From contig DFTB01000017.1 in assembly GCA_002382975.1 (NCBI GenBank), positions 1 through 64,000 of the forward strand: a DNA stretch of 64,000 bases, given 5' to 3'. The translations under genes and the position numbers were made by a program. Below the pieces are notes generated by a model. That model was given only the letters and a program-made list of their open reading frames with translations, was not told the origin of the DNA and made no database searches. The stretch's first letter is position 1, and the number at the start of each line of letters is the position of its first letter. The stretch comes from Fibrobacter sp. UBA4223 (GTDB lineage Bacteria; Fibrobacterota; Fibrobacteria; Fibrobacterales; Fibrobacteraceae). Below, in pieces: positions 36,552-45,000 of the stretch.

Positions 36552-37256
36552 TTATGCCGCCGGCGGGTAGCTGTCGCCGAGGATCCCCTTTTCCTTGACC
36601 AGGCGGTTCAGGGACTTCTTGTACAGTCCCACGTTGGCACGGGTGCAGCCCATGCGCCTTGCGACCTCGGCGTCGCTGTATTCATAGCCTTCATTCACCA
36701 GTTTCCTGCTGGTGACGAAGTACCTCTGCAGCTTGGGGGTCTGCTCGGTGGCCCTATATATCTTGTCGATATCGTCCTCCTCCTGGATTTCTTCCACGAA
36801 ATCCGGCCCGCAGGTGGTGGCCTTGCGCAGGAGCCGAAGGTCCCTGTCTTCGCCGGGCTCCTCGGAAGCGGAGAGGCTCTCCAGGCTGAAGTCGACAGGC
36901 TTTTCGTACTTGCCGCGGATGGCGTTGCTGCGCTTTTCGTCCATAACGTGCCAGTTGCCCTTCTGGGCAATATAGGCGGCGAAGGGGACACCGGCGTCTA
37001 GGTCGAATGCCATGACGGCACTATAGAGCACCATAAAGGCGTCTCCCGCCAGGCTCTGCTGGCGCTCCTTGGGGCTGTACCCCTTATAGCTGAAGTCGGA
37101 GCTTATACGGTACGACGTCTTGGCCATGATGCCGGTAAGACGGTCCCCGTGGATCTTCCAGAGATCGAACACGGCCTGCTCGCGTTCTTCCGCCCGGGTT
37201 GCGCTCTGGGCGACCGAGATGAGGCGGGTGGTGTCGGCGTGGTTGTTGTGCTGCAT
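36552..37256 (-). CDS. Sigma-70-like regulator, copy 2 of the duplicated module
   Basis: 234 residues. The start was set at the ATG at 37256, with AGGAG 5-6 bases upstream, matching the MQ-N start of its paralogue. Region-2-like segment: FMVLYSAVMAFDLDAGVPFAA (near 75-95, in two parts), preceded by SPKERQQSLAGDA. C-terminal helix-turn-helix: YSDAEVARRMGCTRANVGLYKKSL. The paralogue at 31277 shares TRAN, ERQQ and PF-AY. The acidic middle part (about 130-160) is variable. A TGACA-N5-TGTCA palindrome and a possible promoter lie about 200 bases upstream. A sigma-type role is inferred. Confidence 0.65.
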   Translation of the reverse strand: MQHNNHADTTRLISVAQSATRAEEREQAVFDLWKIHGDRLTGIMAKTSYRISSDFSYKGYSPKERQQSLAGDAFMVLYSAVMAFDLDAGVPFAAYIAQKGNWHVMDEKRSNAIRGKYEKPVDFSLESLSASEEPGEDRDLRLLRKATTCGPDFVEEIQEEDDIDKIYRATEQTPKLQRYFVTSRKLVNEGYEYSDAEVARRMGCTRANVGLYKKSLNRLVKEKGILGDSYPPAA

Positions 37257-37384
37257 AAGCTGCTCCTTGGTTAGGGTTGAGTTTTGAGCAGACAAAAAAA
37301 GACCCACCTGGACACTATCCAAATGGATCAATTAATGTTCGCTACTGTATAAATGTTATGGAATCAGACGCCCCCGCCGATGGC

Positions 37385-37403
37385 GGGGGAGGGGTGGCGC
37401 TTT
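37385..37403. repeat. GC-rich hairpin in the leader of the copy 2 regulator
   Basis: CCCCCGCC and GGCGGGGG form a perfect 8-base stem over a 3-base loop, inside the roughly 190-base leader between the palindromic promoter and the start codon. It could be a REP-type repeat or an attenuator; no T-run follows on the minus strand. Confidence 0.55.
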
Positions 37404-37443
37404 TATCGCGCCGGGGTTCAATGTGAACTCCTTCACTCTCACG

Positions 37444-37482
37444 TCTACAAATATAGTAAAGGGGTGTGACAAAATGTGTCAA
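37444..37482 (-). promoter_or_regulatory. Promoter with TGACA-N5-TGTCA operator before the copy 2 regulator
   Basis: On the minus strand: TTGACA (37482-37477), then TATATTTGTAGA (37455-37444), 21 bases apart. The palindrome TGACAAAATGTGTCA (37467-37481) covers the -35 box. TATATTTG also fits the TAnnTTTG box known from Bacteroidetes. The same elements are present twice before copy 1. Confidence 0.55.
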
Positions 37483-37712
37483 AAACGGGGTCTTTCGGGG
37501 ACACCGTTTGTAAATATTTGTTTACATGCAAGAACATGCACGAACCGTCGGCCTTATTCGATATATAAGTAGTGGCTGATGAAAAACGAGCGTCTAATTT
37601 TTCTGGGTGCCGTTTTTTGAGAAATTTGGCCACTTTATACATGTTGAGAGCAGTCCCGCCTGGTTCCAATCAGTTTTGAGAATTGGAAACAGGGGTCTTG
37701 TTGACTTTTTTC

Positions 37713-37722
37713 GGGGGGGGGG
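37713..37722 (+). repeat. Run of ten G just upstream of the copy 2 protease promoter
   Basis: Ten consecutive G end 4 bases before the TTGACA box. Homopolymer runs of this length next to promoters can change length by slippage and alter expression. Confidence 0.7.
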
Positions 37723-37726
37723 CGCC

Positions 37727-37755
37727 TTGACAATCGGTTTCGTCGGATCGATATG
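37727..37755 (+). promoter_or_regulatory. Promoter of M50B-like gene, copy 2
   Basis: TTGACA (37727-37732), 17 bases, GATATG (37750-37755), about 30 bases before the ATG. Matches the copy 1 promoter in boxes, spacing and the intervening TCGGTTTCG. Confidence 0.65.
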
Positions 37756-37784
37756 GATGTGTTCACCTTTTCCAGGAGGCATCC

Positions 37785-38396
37785 ATGCTCACTCTCCCCT
37801 CGATGACACAGATTATAGAATGGTTCGGCTGGGGTAATGGAGTTGGTGCCCTGGCCGCCATCAGCGTGATCCTTACGGTGCTGGTGCTGCTCGCACCGGT
37901 GGTGTTCGGGATGATCCTATATCTTATAGAGCGTATGCAGGTGGAGATCATCGGGGCGGTGAATCGGGATTTCGCCTACTTTTTCGTGAATTTCGCGACC
38001 TTCCCGGGTACGTTCGTGCACGAGATGGCGCACCTGAGCTTCGGCGTGATTACGGGGGCCGAGGTCAACGAGATATGTATGTTCGAGGATGACGGCGAAC
38101 GGCTTGGACATATCAGTTACCGTACCAGGGGCCCTTGGTTCATGGAGGCGGCCCAGCATACCCTCACGGCGGTGGCCCCTACGGTGGTGGGCTTTGGCCT
38201 CGGGTATTTTCTTCTGCAGCTTATCTTTAGCGGTGAGTTTTCTGGCCTGGCCTGTTTTGGGCTCTGGTACCTGGTGATTTCGCTGATTGGTCATTCTACA
38301 ATGAGCGAGACCGACCTGGAGCATTATTTCCAGGGAGTGTGGGTTTTCATTGTGCCTGTGTTCCTTGTGTTTTTCATCTCTGGACTTTTGGCCTAA
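37785..38396 (+). CDS. M50B-like membrane metalloprotease, copy 2
   Basis: 203 residues, colinear with the protein at 32869. The first 16 residues (MLTLPSMTQIIEWFGW) are identical, the zinc motif HEMAH is at 79-83, followed by GVITGAEVNEICMFED. Differences gather in the fourth hydrophobic region (LLQLIFSGEFSGLACFG). AGGAGG precedes the ATG. It is followed after 19 bases by the small helical protein, as in copy 1. Probably an inner-membrane protease; substrate unknown. Confidence 0.78.
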   Translation: MLTLPSMTQIIEWFGWGNGVGALAAISVILTVLVLLAPVVFGMILYLIERMQVEIIGAVNRDFAYFFVNFATFPGTFVHEMAHLSFGVITGAEVNEICMFEDDGERLGHISYRTRGPWFMEAAQHTLTAVAPTVVGFGLGYFLLQLIFSGEFSGLACFGLWYLVISLIGHSTMSETDLEHYFQGVWVFIVPVFLVFFISGLLA

Positions 38397-38415
38397 TGGT
38401 AAAAGGAGGAAACCA

Positions 38416-38778
38416 ATGAGAGACCCTGATGACAATCTGGATCGTGTTTACGAGGCGTTCAAGGCCCGGTCAGAGGACTTGCGCCAGATTTTTGAAAATT
38501 TCGATGCCTGGACGGAAAAGACGTACCAGGCTTTCAAGGAACTCATGGAGGAGCATCCGGACATAGGCAGGGCGGCCATGGTCATCATGGCGAGGAATCA
38601 GGCTTCTCATATCATCTCGCTAGTGCGTAATGGCGAAAGCCACAGGGAGGTTTTCCGCAACATTACTGCGATGATTAGTCCCATGTTCCAGATGATGTAC
38701 GACCGCCTTGTCTCCGAGACCATCGAGTCGGAGATGTCTGGCCTGTGCAAGGATGGAGAGGAAGGGGAGGAAAACTGA
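38416..38778 (+). CDS. Small helical protein of the duplicated module, copy 2
   Basis: 120 residues, soluble and helical, paralogous to the protein at 33500 (shared TYQAFKE, AAMVIMA, NQASH, MMYDRLV). A ten-residue acidic extension (CKDGEEGEEN) is present only here. AAGGAGG precedes the ATG. Its stop overlaps the ATG of the next gene (TGATG), so the FISUMP-like membrane protein is translationally coupled to it. No family recognised. Confidence 0.8.
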   Translation: MRDPDDNLDRVYEAFKARSEDLRQIFENFDAWTEKTYQAFKELMEEHPDIGRAAMVIMARNQASHIISLVRNGESHREVFRNITAMISPMFQMMYDRLVSETIESEMSGLCKDGEEGEEN

Positions 38779-39662
38779 TGGTCTTCAAGACGTTTTTCAA
38801 GGCCTGTGCCAAGCTCGCCCTGTATATGACCGCCGGGTTCCTGGGCGGGCTTTTGGTGGCGGCCGTTATCGCAGTGCTCGATGGCGATCCGGCTCCGAAG
38901 GCTGTTTCGCGTTGCCCAGCCGCCGACGTAGACGACTACCATTTCCAGAAGCTGGAGACTTTCGTGGACCCTCGTGATAGCAACGAGTACACGGTGCTCA
39001 AGTTTGCCGAGTATAGGGGCTGCACCATGTCGGAACGGGATCCCGGTTTTTTGGCGGGGGATACCGTCACTTTCCACCTGATGCTGGAGAACCTGCGTTA
39101 CAAGACCAAGAGCAGCATATGCATGGATTCTACTTGCCAGCGGGGGCGTTACTACCCCTTTGGTGACCGCTGGAGGATCTGCCCGGCGGGCTGGACCATC
39201 GCTAGCGCCATGCAGAACGCGGGTTACCATATCTTTGGCGGGCGCATGCAGGACTACCCGACCTTTAGCCCTATCAAGGTGGTGGATCCTGAGGACCCAA
39301 GCGGCCTTAGGCGCCTGCGGGCTCGCCCCCACGATGGCACTTTGGGTTGGGTCGATACGGTGGACCTGAATCTGTCGGGCTTTTATGACATCAAGAAGGG
39401 GGCCTTTGAGTTTGTGGATTCCCTGAGCGTGGTCTGGACGGCGGATGCCTTTGCCACCGTGATTATGCCGAGCGAGCCTACCGAGGAGCAGAAGGTCTGG
39501 GCCGCCGATGCCATGTCGTCGTATGCCCGCATGAAGGTCGACAACCTTTACCCGGTCCGCTGCATCCGTATCGATGACCCGAACCACAATATGGACACCA
39601 AAAAGGCCAATATGGAGACATATTACAACAATATGCGCATGTTGCCGTATTTGTTTAGGTAA
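38778..39662 (+). CDS. Membrane-anchored protein with divergent FISUMP-like domain
   Basis: 294 residues. One N-terminal membrane helix at about 12-33 (LALYMTAGFLGGLLVAAVIAV) places the rest outside the cytoplasm. The body has pieces of the FISUMP domain: RYYPFGDRWRICPAGWTIAS resembles the usual YGRLYTW...CPAGWHLP, and the end NLYPVRCIRIDD resembles YALPVRCIKN. The central region is not typical. It is coupled to the module's small protein and could be the exported target or sensor of the protease module. The ATG overlaps the preceding stop. Confidence 0.72.
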   Translation: MVFKTFFKACAKLALYMTAGFLGGLLVAAVIAVLDGDPAPKAVSRCPAADVDDYHFQKLETFVDPRDSNEYTVLKFAEYRGCTMSERDPGFLAGDTVTFHLMLENLRYKTKSSICMDSTCQRGRYYPFGDRWRICPAGWTIASAMQNAGYHIFGGRMQDYPTFSPIKVVDPEDPSGLRRLRARPHDGTLGWVDTVDLNLSGFYDIKKGAFEFVDSLSVVWTADAFATVIMPSEPTEEQKVWAADAMSSYARMKVDNLYPVRCIRIDDPNHNMDTKKANMETYYNNMRMLPYLFR

Positions 39663-39780
39663 AGAGGGTTTAGGTTGTTATTGCGCCAATCAGTGATTCT
39701 GAATTGGAGGAAAAGGGGATAATTCCATGGTGGAAGCGTAATGAATATGCGTTTTTTTCGGCATATTGGGCATAGTTTTG

Positions 39781-39806
39781 TTGACTTTTGCAAAAAAAGT
39801 ATATAT
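39781..39806 (+). promoter_or_regulatory. Possible promoter before the beta-helix gene
   Basis: TTGACT (39781-39786) and TATATT (39801-39806) lie 14 bases apart, a short spacing. The second box is only 7 bases before the preferred ATG, so the mRNA could be leaderless or a later ATG may be used. Confidence 0.35.
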
Positions 39807-39813
39807 TAAGGAC

Positions 39814-42045
39814 ATGGAATGTAATATGAACAATATGCCCTCCATCCGCTGTGGTTGTAATCAAGAAATTAGCTTAATTAATCAAGCTCTTGACATGGTT
39901 GAAGATGGCGGGACTGTTTTCCTTGAACCAGGAGTGTATAAGGAACATCTTGTCATTTCCAAAAAGGTTAAGATTGTTGGTGTTAAGGACTCAATTATGG
40001 GAATGAAATCGGCTGAAATGCCGATAATAGTCCTTGATTCGGATAAATCCTGTAAAATCGATGTGCCTGTAGAAATTGAAGGTGTTCTTTTCACACACGA
40101 TGAATTGATTGCTTTTGACAAACTTGAAGACTATATTGGTAAAAATGGTGGGGTAGAGAAGAAAAAAATTTTTAATCATAAGGATGGATCCAAAGTTTCT
40201 TTGCTACGCATAGAAGCTGATGCTTTTTTGAAGAATGTTGGTGTCTTGAATTCTCAAAATTGTGGGATAACGTTTTCAAAAGGGGCGCCCATTGTTGAAA
40301 ATTCTGTAATATCGCAATGTCGTAATATGGCTCTATGTTGTGAAGGGTCATCTGCTCCCAAAATTACGAAAACACATATTTCTAATTCGCAAAAAATGGG
40401 GGTGCTTATACAAGATTCCGCAACTCCGCAGTTTGTTGATTGTTTTATTCACAATAATACTCAAAATGGTATTGTTGTAAGGGATGAGGCAGACCCCAAA
40501 GTTACAGGATGTGAAATATATAATCAGCTGAGTAATGGAATTTTTTTTAAGAATAAGGCTGACGGAACTTTTGAAAAGTGTGATATTCACAGTAACAAAC
40601 TACATGGACTTGCTTTGTCCGGGCGTGCAGCTCCTGCTATTAATGAATGCAAGATTCACGAAAATGGGGTAGAAAAAGGGAATTGCGCTGGAGTAACGAT
40701 TTTGGAAACAGCATCGCCCAAGATGAATGGGTGCGATATATTTAATAATATGGGTGCAGGGGTTAAGTGGATTACTTCGCAATCATTGAAAGAATGGGCT
40801 GAATCGTCACAAGAAACTTTTAACTCGGCAGGTGGAACGCTGTGTGGATGCCATATCCATGATAATAAAGAAAATGGAATGATTATAAGGGGTCGAGCAA
40901 AACCTAAAATTAAAAAATGCAACATTCATGACAATAAAACGGTAGGTGTGGGTTATCCTGGGGTGATTGTTGGTCAACAGGCGTCTCCACAAATGAGTGA
41001 TTGTGAAGTTTATAGTCATTTGAGTTACGGCATTTGGTTGCAAGGTAACGCTCAGGGCGTATATGAAAAATGTGATATTTATGATAATGTAGAACAAGGC
41101 GTTTATATTCAGAATTCTGCTAAAGGTTTGTTCAATGAATGTGATATTCATGATAACAAAGGAAATGGATTATTTGTAGATGGCGATAGTGCTCCGAAGG
41201 TTGTAAAATCTAAAATTCATGATAATATGGTTGAAGACGATAATTATCCTGGAGTTGTAGTTTCTGGAAATGCATCGCCAGAGTTTGATGAATGTGAAGT
41301 ATTCAACCATGCCAGCTGTGGAATTTGGTTGCAAAATCAGTCTAAAGGTGTTTATTCAAAATGTAATATATATAGTAACGAAGAAGAAGGTGTTGATATT
41401 CAGGATGCTGCCAAAGGTTTGTTCAATGAATGTGATATCCATAACAATAAAGGAAATGGATTTATTGTAAATGGCGAAAGTACTCCAAAGGTTATGAATT
41501 CTAAAATTCATGACAATGAAAAAGGAGGCGCTTACATCAAGGAAAAATCGTCCCCAAAATTCGAAAAATGTTCTGTCTATGACAATGCTGGCGGTGGTAA
41601 AAATGATTTAGGCTTCCATTTTTGCGAGGATTCTTCTCCGGTAATAACAGATTGTGAAGTATATAATCAAAAATTCGGAGTTTTTCTGGTAGATCGAACA
41701 AATGGAAAATGTATAAAATGCAGTGTTTATAACAACATAGTTGGTGTAGGTGCTGCTAGGTCTGCTGCGGGTGAGATTTGCGAATGCCAAATTCATCATA
41801 ATAATGGTAACGGCTTTATTATAAGAGGTGAGTCTTCGCTAAAAGTTAAAAGATGTGTTGTTCATGATAACAATGCTGAAGAAAGCATTAGTTCAGGAAT
41901 TGTTATAAAGAATGATGCGAAACCTGAAATAAGTGAATGTGAAATATACAATCATCGTGGTTGTGGAATATGTGAAAATGGAGTGCCTAAACAAGGCATA
42001 AGTTGCAACATTCATGATAATAGTGAAGAAAATTTAAAGAATTAA
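39814..42045 (+). CDS. Right-handed parallel beta-helix repeat protein (cytoplasmic)
   Basis: 743 residues from the ATG at 39814; 39826 is another candidate and a TTG at 39766 would lengthen it. The N-terminus (QALDMVEDGGTVFLEPGVY) is the usual first coil of pectate-lyase-like folds. About 20 coils of roughly 23 residues follow, with repeated patterns such as CDIHDNKGNG and SAPKV-KSKIHDN, matching the NosD/CASH right-handed beta-helix family. No signal peptide is seen. Strongly AT-rich with recent internal duplications (compare 41060-41240 with 41340-41520). It is paired with the FtsK-like gene 35 bases downstream. The function is unknown. Confidence 0.85.
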   Translation: MECNMNNMPSIRCGCNQEISLINQALDMVEDGGTVFLEPGVYKEHLVISKKVKIVGVKDSIMGMKSAEMPIIVLDSDKSCKIDVPVEIEGVLFTHDELIAFDKLEDYIGKNGGVEKKKIFNHKDGSKVSLLRIEADAFLKNVGVLNSQNCGITFSKGAPIVENSVISQCRNMALCCEGSSAPKITKTHISNSQKMGVLIQDSATPQFVDCFIHNNTQNGIVVRDEADPKVTGCEIYNQLSNGIFFKNKADGTFEKCDIHSNKLHGLALSGRAAPAINECKIHENGVEKGNCAGVTILETASPKMNGCDIFNNMGAGVKWITSQSLKEWAESSQETFNSAGGTLCGCHIHDNKENGMIIRGRAKPKIKKCNIHDNKTVGVGYPGVIVGQQASPQMSDCEVYSHLSYGIWLQGNAQGVYEKCDIYDNVEQGVYIQNSAKGLFNECDIHDNKGNGLFVDGDSAPKVVKSKIHDNMVEDDNYPGVVVSGNASPEFDECEVFNHASCGIWLQNQSKGVYSKCNIYSNEEEGVDIQDAAKGLFNECDIHNNKGNGFIVNGESTPKVMNSKIHDNEKGGAYIKEKSSPKFEKCSVYDNAGGGKNDLGFHFCEDSSPVITDCEVYNQKFGVFLVDRTNGKCIKCSVYNNIVGVGAARSAAGEICECQIHHNNGNGFIIRGESSLKVKRCVVHDNNAEESISSGIVIKNDAKPEISECEIYNHRGCGICENGVPKQGISCNIHDNSEENLKN

Positions 42046-42080
42046 TCCTCGATCCAAACAATTAACATTAGAGAGTGTTT

Positions 42081-45000
42081 ATGTCTTTCTATGCTGATGA
42101 GTTCCTGTCTGCCAAGCCTGGCGAGTTTGAAAAAAAAGAATTTAACATTGGCGCTGACCAATCCCTAGAAACGGAAGTTTCGGAGTCGCTAAATGCTTTT
42201 GGCATTAGAGGGAAAGTTATCGGCAGCGAATCGGGCCCCTATATCACGAGAGTCTATTTTGAACGTGACCGAGGAGTTCGCTTTAATTCTATAGAGCCGC
42301 TTGCTGAAGATTTAAAGATGGATTTAAAAGCTCCAAGTATTAAAATAATGACGGATTCAGAAAGAGGTGCGGTTGCTATTGAAATTCCAAATGCGAAAAG
42401 AGAAAATATTCCTTTTGGTAATGTATTTCATGCCGACCATAGCGATATGGTGATTCCTGCCGCTCTTGGAGTTGATCCCAAAGGGAATCCTGTATATCTT
42501 GACATCGCAGATATTCCTCATATGTTAATTGCCGGGACAACCGGAGCCGGAAAATCGGTTTGCCTCAATTCAATTATTACATCGCTTGCGCTAAATTGTC
42601 GTCCGACTGATTTACAGTTTCTTTTGATTGATCCGAAGGGGACAGAATTCGTTCAGTATAAGAGCCTGAAAAATCTTATATCAGGAAGAATTATAGACGA
42701 TGTAGAAACTGCTTTGAAGTCTTTAGCATGGCTTGTTGAAGAAATGGAATGCCGCTATAACATTTTTAAAAGATGCGAGTGCCGTTTAATTGACAAATAC
42801 AAGCAAAAACGGAATTTTGGATTAAATGATGGTGCCTCGACATGCTTTGTCGAAGATATGCCGCATATAGTAGTCGTCATTGACGAATATGCTGATTTAA
42901 TGATGAATTCCGCCAATGCTCTACAGGAGGATGTGAAAAAGTTAGGGAATAAGGCTAGGGCCGCCGGGATACATTTGATATTGGCGACGCAACGTCCTAG
43001 TGCAAAAATTGTTGAAGGTGACATAAAAACGAATATGACTACAAGGATAGCCCTAAAAGTGTCATCCATTGCAGACTCCAAGACGATTTTGGATTATGGC
43101 GGAGCAGAAAGACTTTTGGGGAAAGGTGATATGCTGCTTAAAAGGCAGGATCAAGAAGTTCCTCAAAGAGTTCACGGATGCTTTATATCCGATGAAGAAA
43201 TTAAGAAAGCTATTGAATTGTTGCCTCAAAAGAAATTATACCGAATTAATGAAGAGGATGTATTTGAAAACAGCATGCATGACTTGTATGCTCAAAAAGA
43301 TTTAAAAAAACATGCGACCTGGGGTGAATTGAATGCAGTCAGCAAGATTATTTTGGAAAACTTTAGCGAATTCATTGATGGCAAATATGATACAATATAT
43401 CAAGTATGTGCGAGTGAATATGGAATGGATAAATCTAGAATCAATGTTGTTTTTAGTGATGTAAGTGGCGCGATTGGCGACTCCGACTTTTATCAAGTGC
43501 TTCAGCGCTCTTGTTCTGAAAGAGGTGAAAATTGCGATTACCCATTTGTCAAGGCTGTGATTTACTCGTCACCGCTGCGGTGGAAAGGCAAAGATGGCCT
43601 TTATCTGTTTACTGATTATATCCTTGAACAAGCGTTTGAAAAAGACGATGCAGCTGCCATGACGAGCGTGCGTTTCTTTTGCAATGCGAAAACATTCCAC
43701 TTGGATTATCTAAAGGAAAAACTCGATAATCTCTCTGAAAACGGAAACGAAAAAGTAAAAGATTATTTGGAGGAAATCAAAAACAAAGTCGTTAACGAAC
43801 TAGAAAATGAATATTGCGATGATATAGAAGAATATCCAAATAGAGATTTGTTTGACCAGCTGCTTGCAGACGCATATCCTCCGCTGATGAATTTCTTACT
43901 CGAATCGGAAAACGAGCAATATATCATAGATGCTGCAGTAAATAATTCCTGTATAGAAGATTTTATCGTTGAACAAGCTTTTGTTAATGAAAATTGGCGA
44001 GATTTTGCGGTAAGTTATTTTTGTGATGATGTTCCTTTTGACCGCGATGATTTGTTTATTGATAATGTACTTAAACTTGCCACTCATGATATAGATGCAG
44101 CCATAAAGTATTTATGTGAGTTTCCAGATTTTTTTGATTTAGAAAACTCTTTTTGCAAACTTACTGAATATGGTCAGGAGAAGGCTATAAACTATATTTG
44201 TAAGCAATTCGATCCTTCTTCTACATATAGCGAGTGTAGGCAGGAAGATTTAATTTTAGAATGTGCTATAGAAGGAAATGCTAGAGCGGTTGGTTGTATT
44301 CTAGACAATTACGACATCTTTCAAGAAGAGTTGATTGCGGCTTTTATTGATGGACGCCTGTCTATTGAGAATAGACTTATTTGCCATGATGGCAAAAATT
44401 TGATTCTTGAAAGTGTAGAAGAAAATATGGATTTGCAGCATCATCTGATAGATGAAGCTGAACAAGAAAAGGAATACGCTTGGGAAATCATATCGGATTA
44501 CATTGATATAGAGGAATTTCACGCCTTTGTGGAAAAGATGCTTTGTAATCCTTTGAATGAAAATATTGAATCTTTGGCGAAACAGGTTGTTTTTGCAAAT
44601 CCTGAAACTTTTAGTGATATTGTACTAGAATTTGCTCGTAACGGGAATGTGTCCGCTAGAAATGCTATTTACAAGTATATTTATTATGAAAATGATTTTT
44701 GCGAATATGTTTTAGATGACGCTCGAGAGGGAAATAGTCAAAGCCAAAAAGTGGTTTACAATAATCCCCAAATACAATTATTTCAACAGTATATTTTGGA
44801 TGAGGCTCGATTGGGCGATGAGGATGCGATAGCCGTGATTTATTCTCACCCTGATGTTGACAATTTCCATAATTATATTCTTCAACAAGCAAAATTAAGT
44901 GATGATGAAGCGATTGAAGTGATTTATAGCCATCCTAATGATGCTGATTTTCGCGATTACATTTTGCAACAAGCAAAAGCCGGTGATTACGATGCAAAGA

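Noticed and set aside
41060..41520. Regularly spaced repeats considered as a CRISPR-like or tandem array
   Set aside because: The repeats are in frame, about 23 residues long and encode beta-helix coils, so they are protein repeats.
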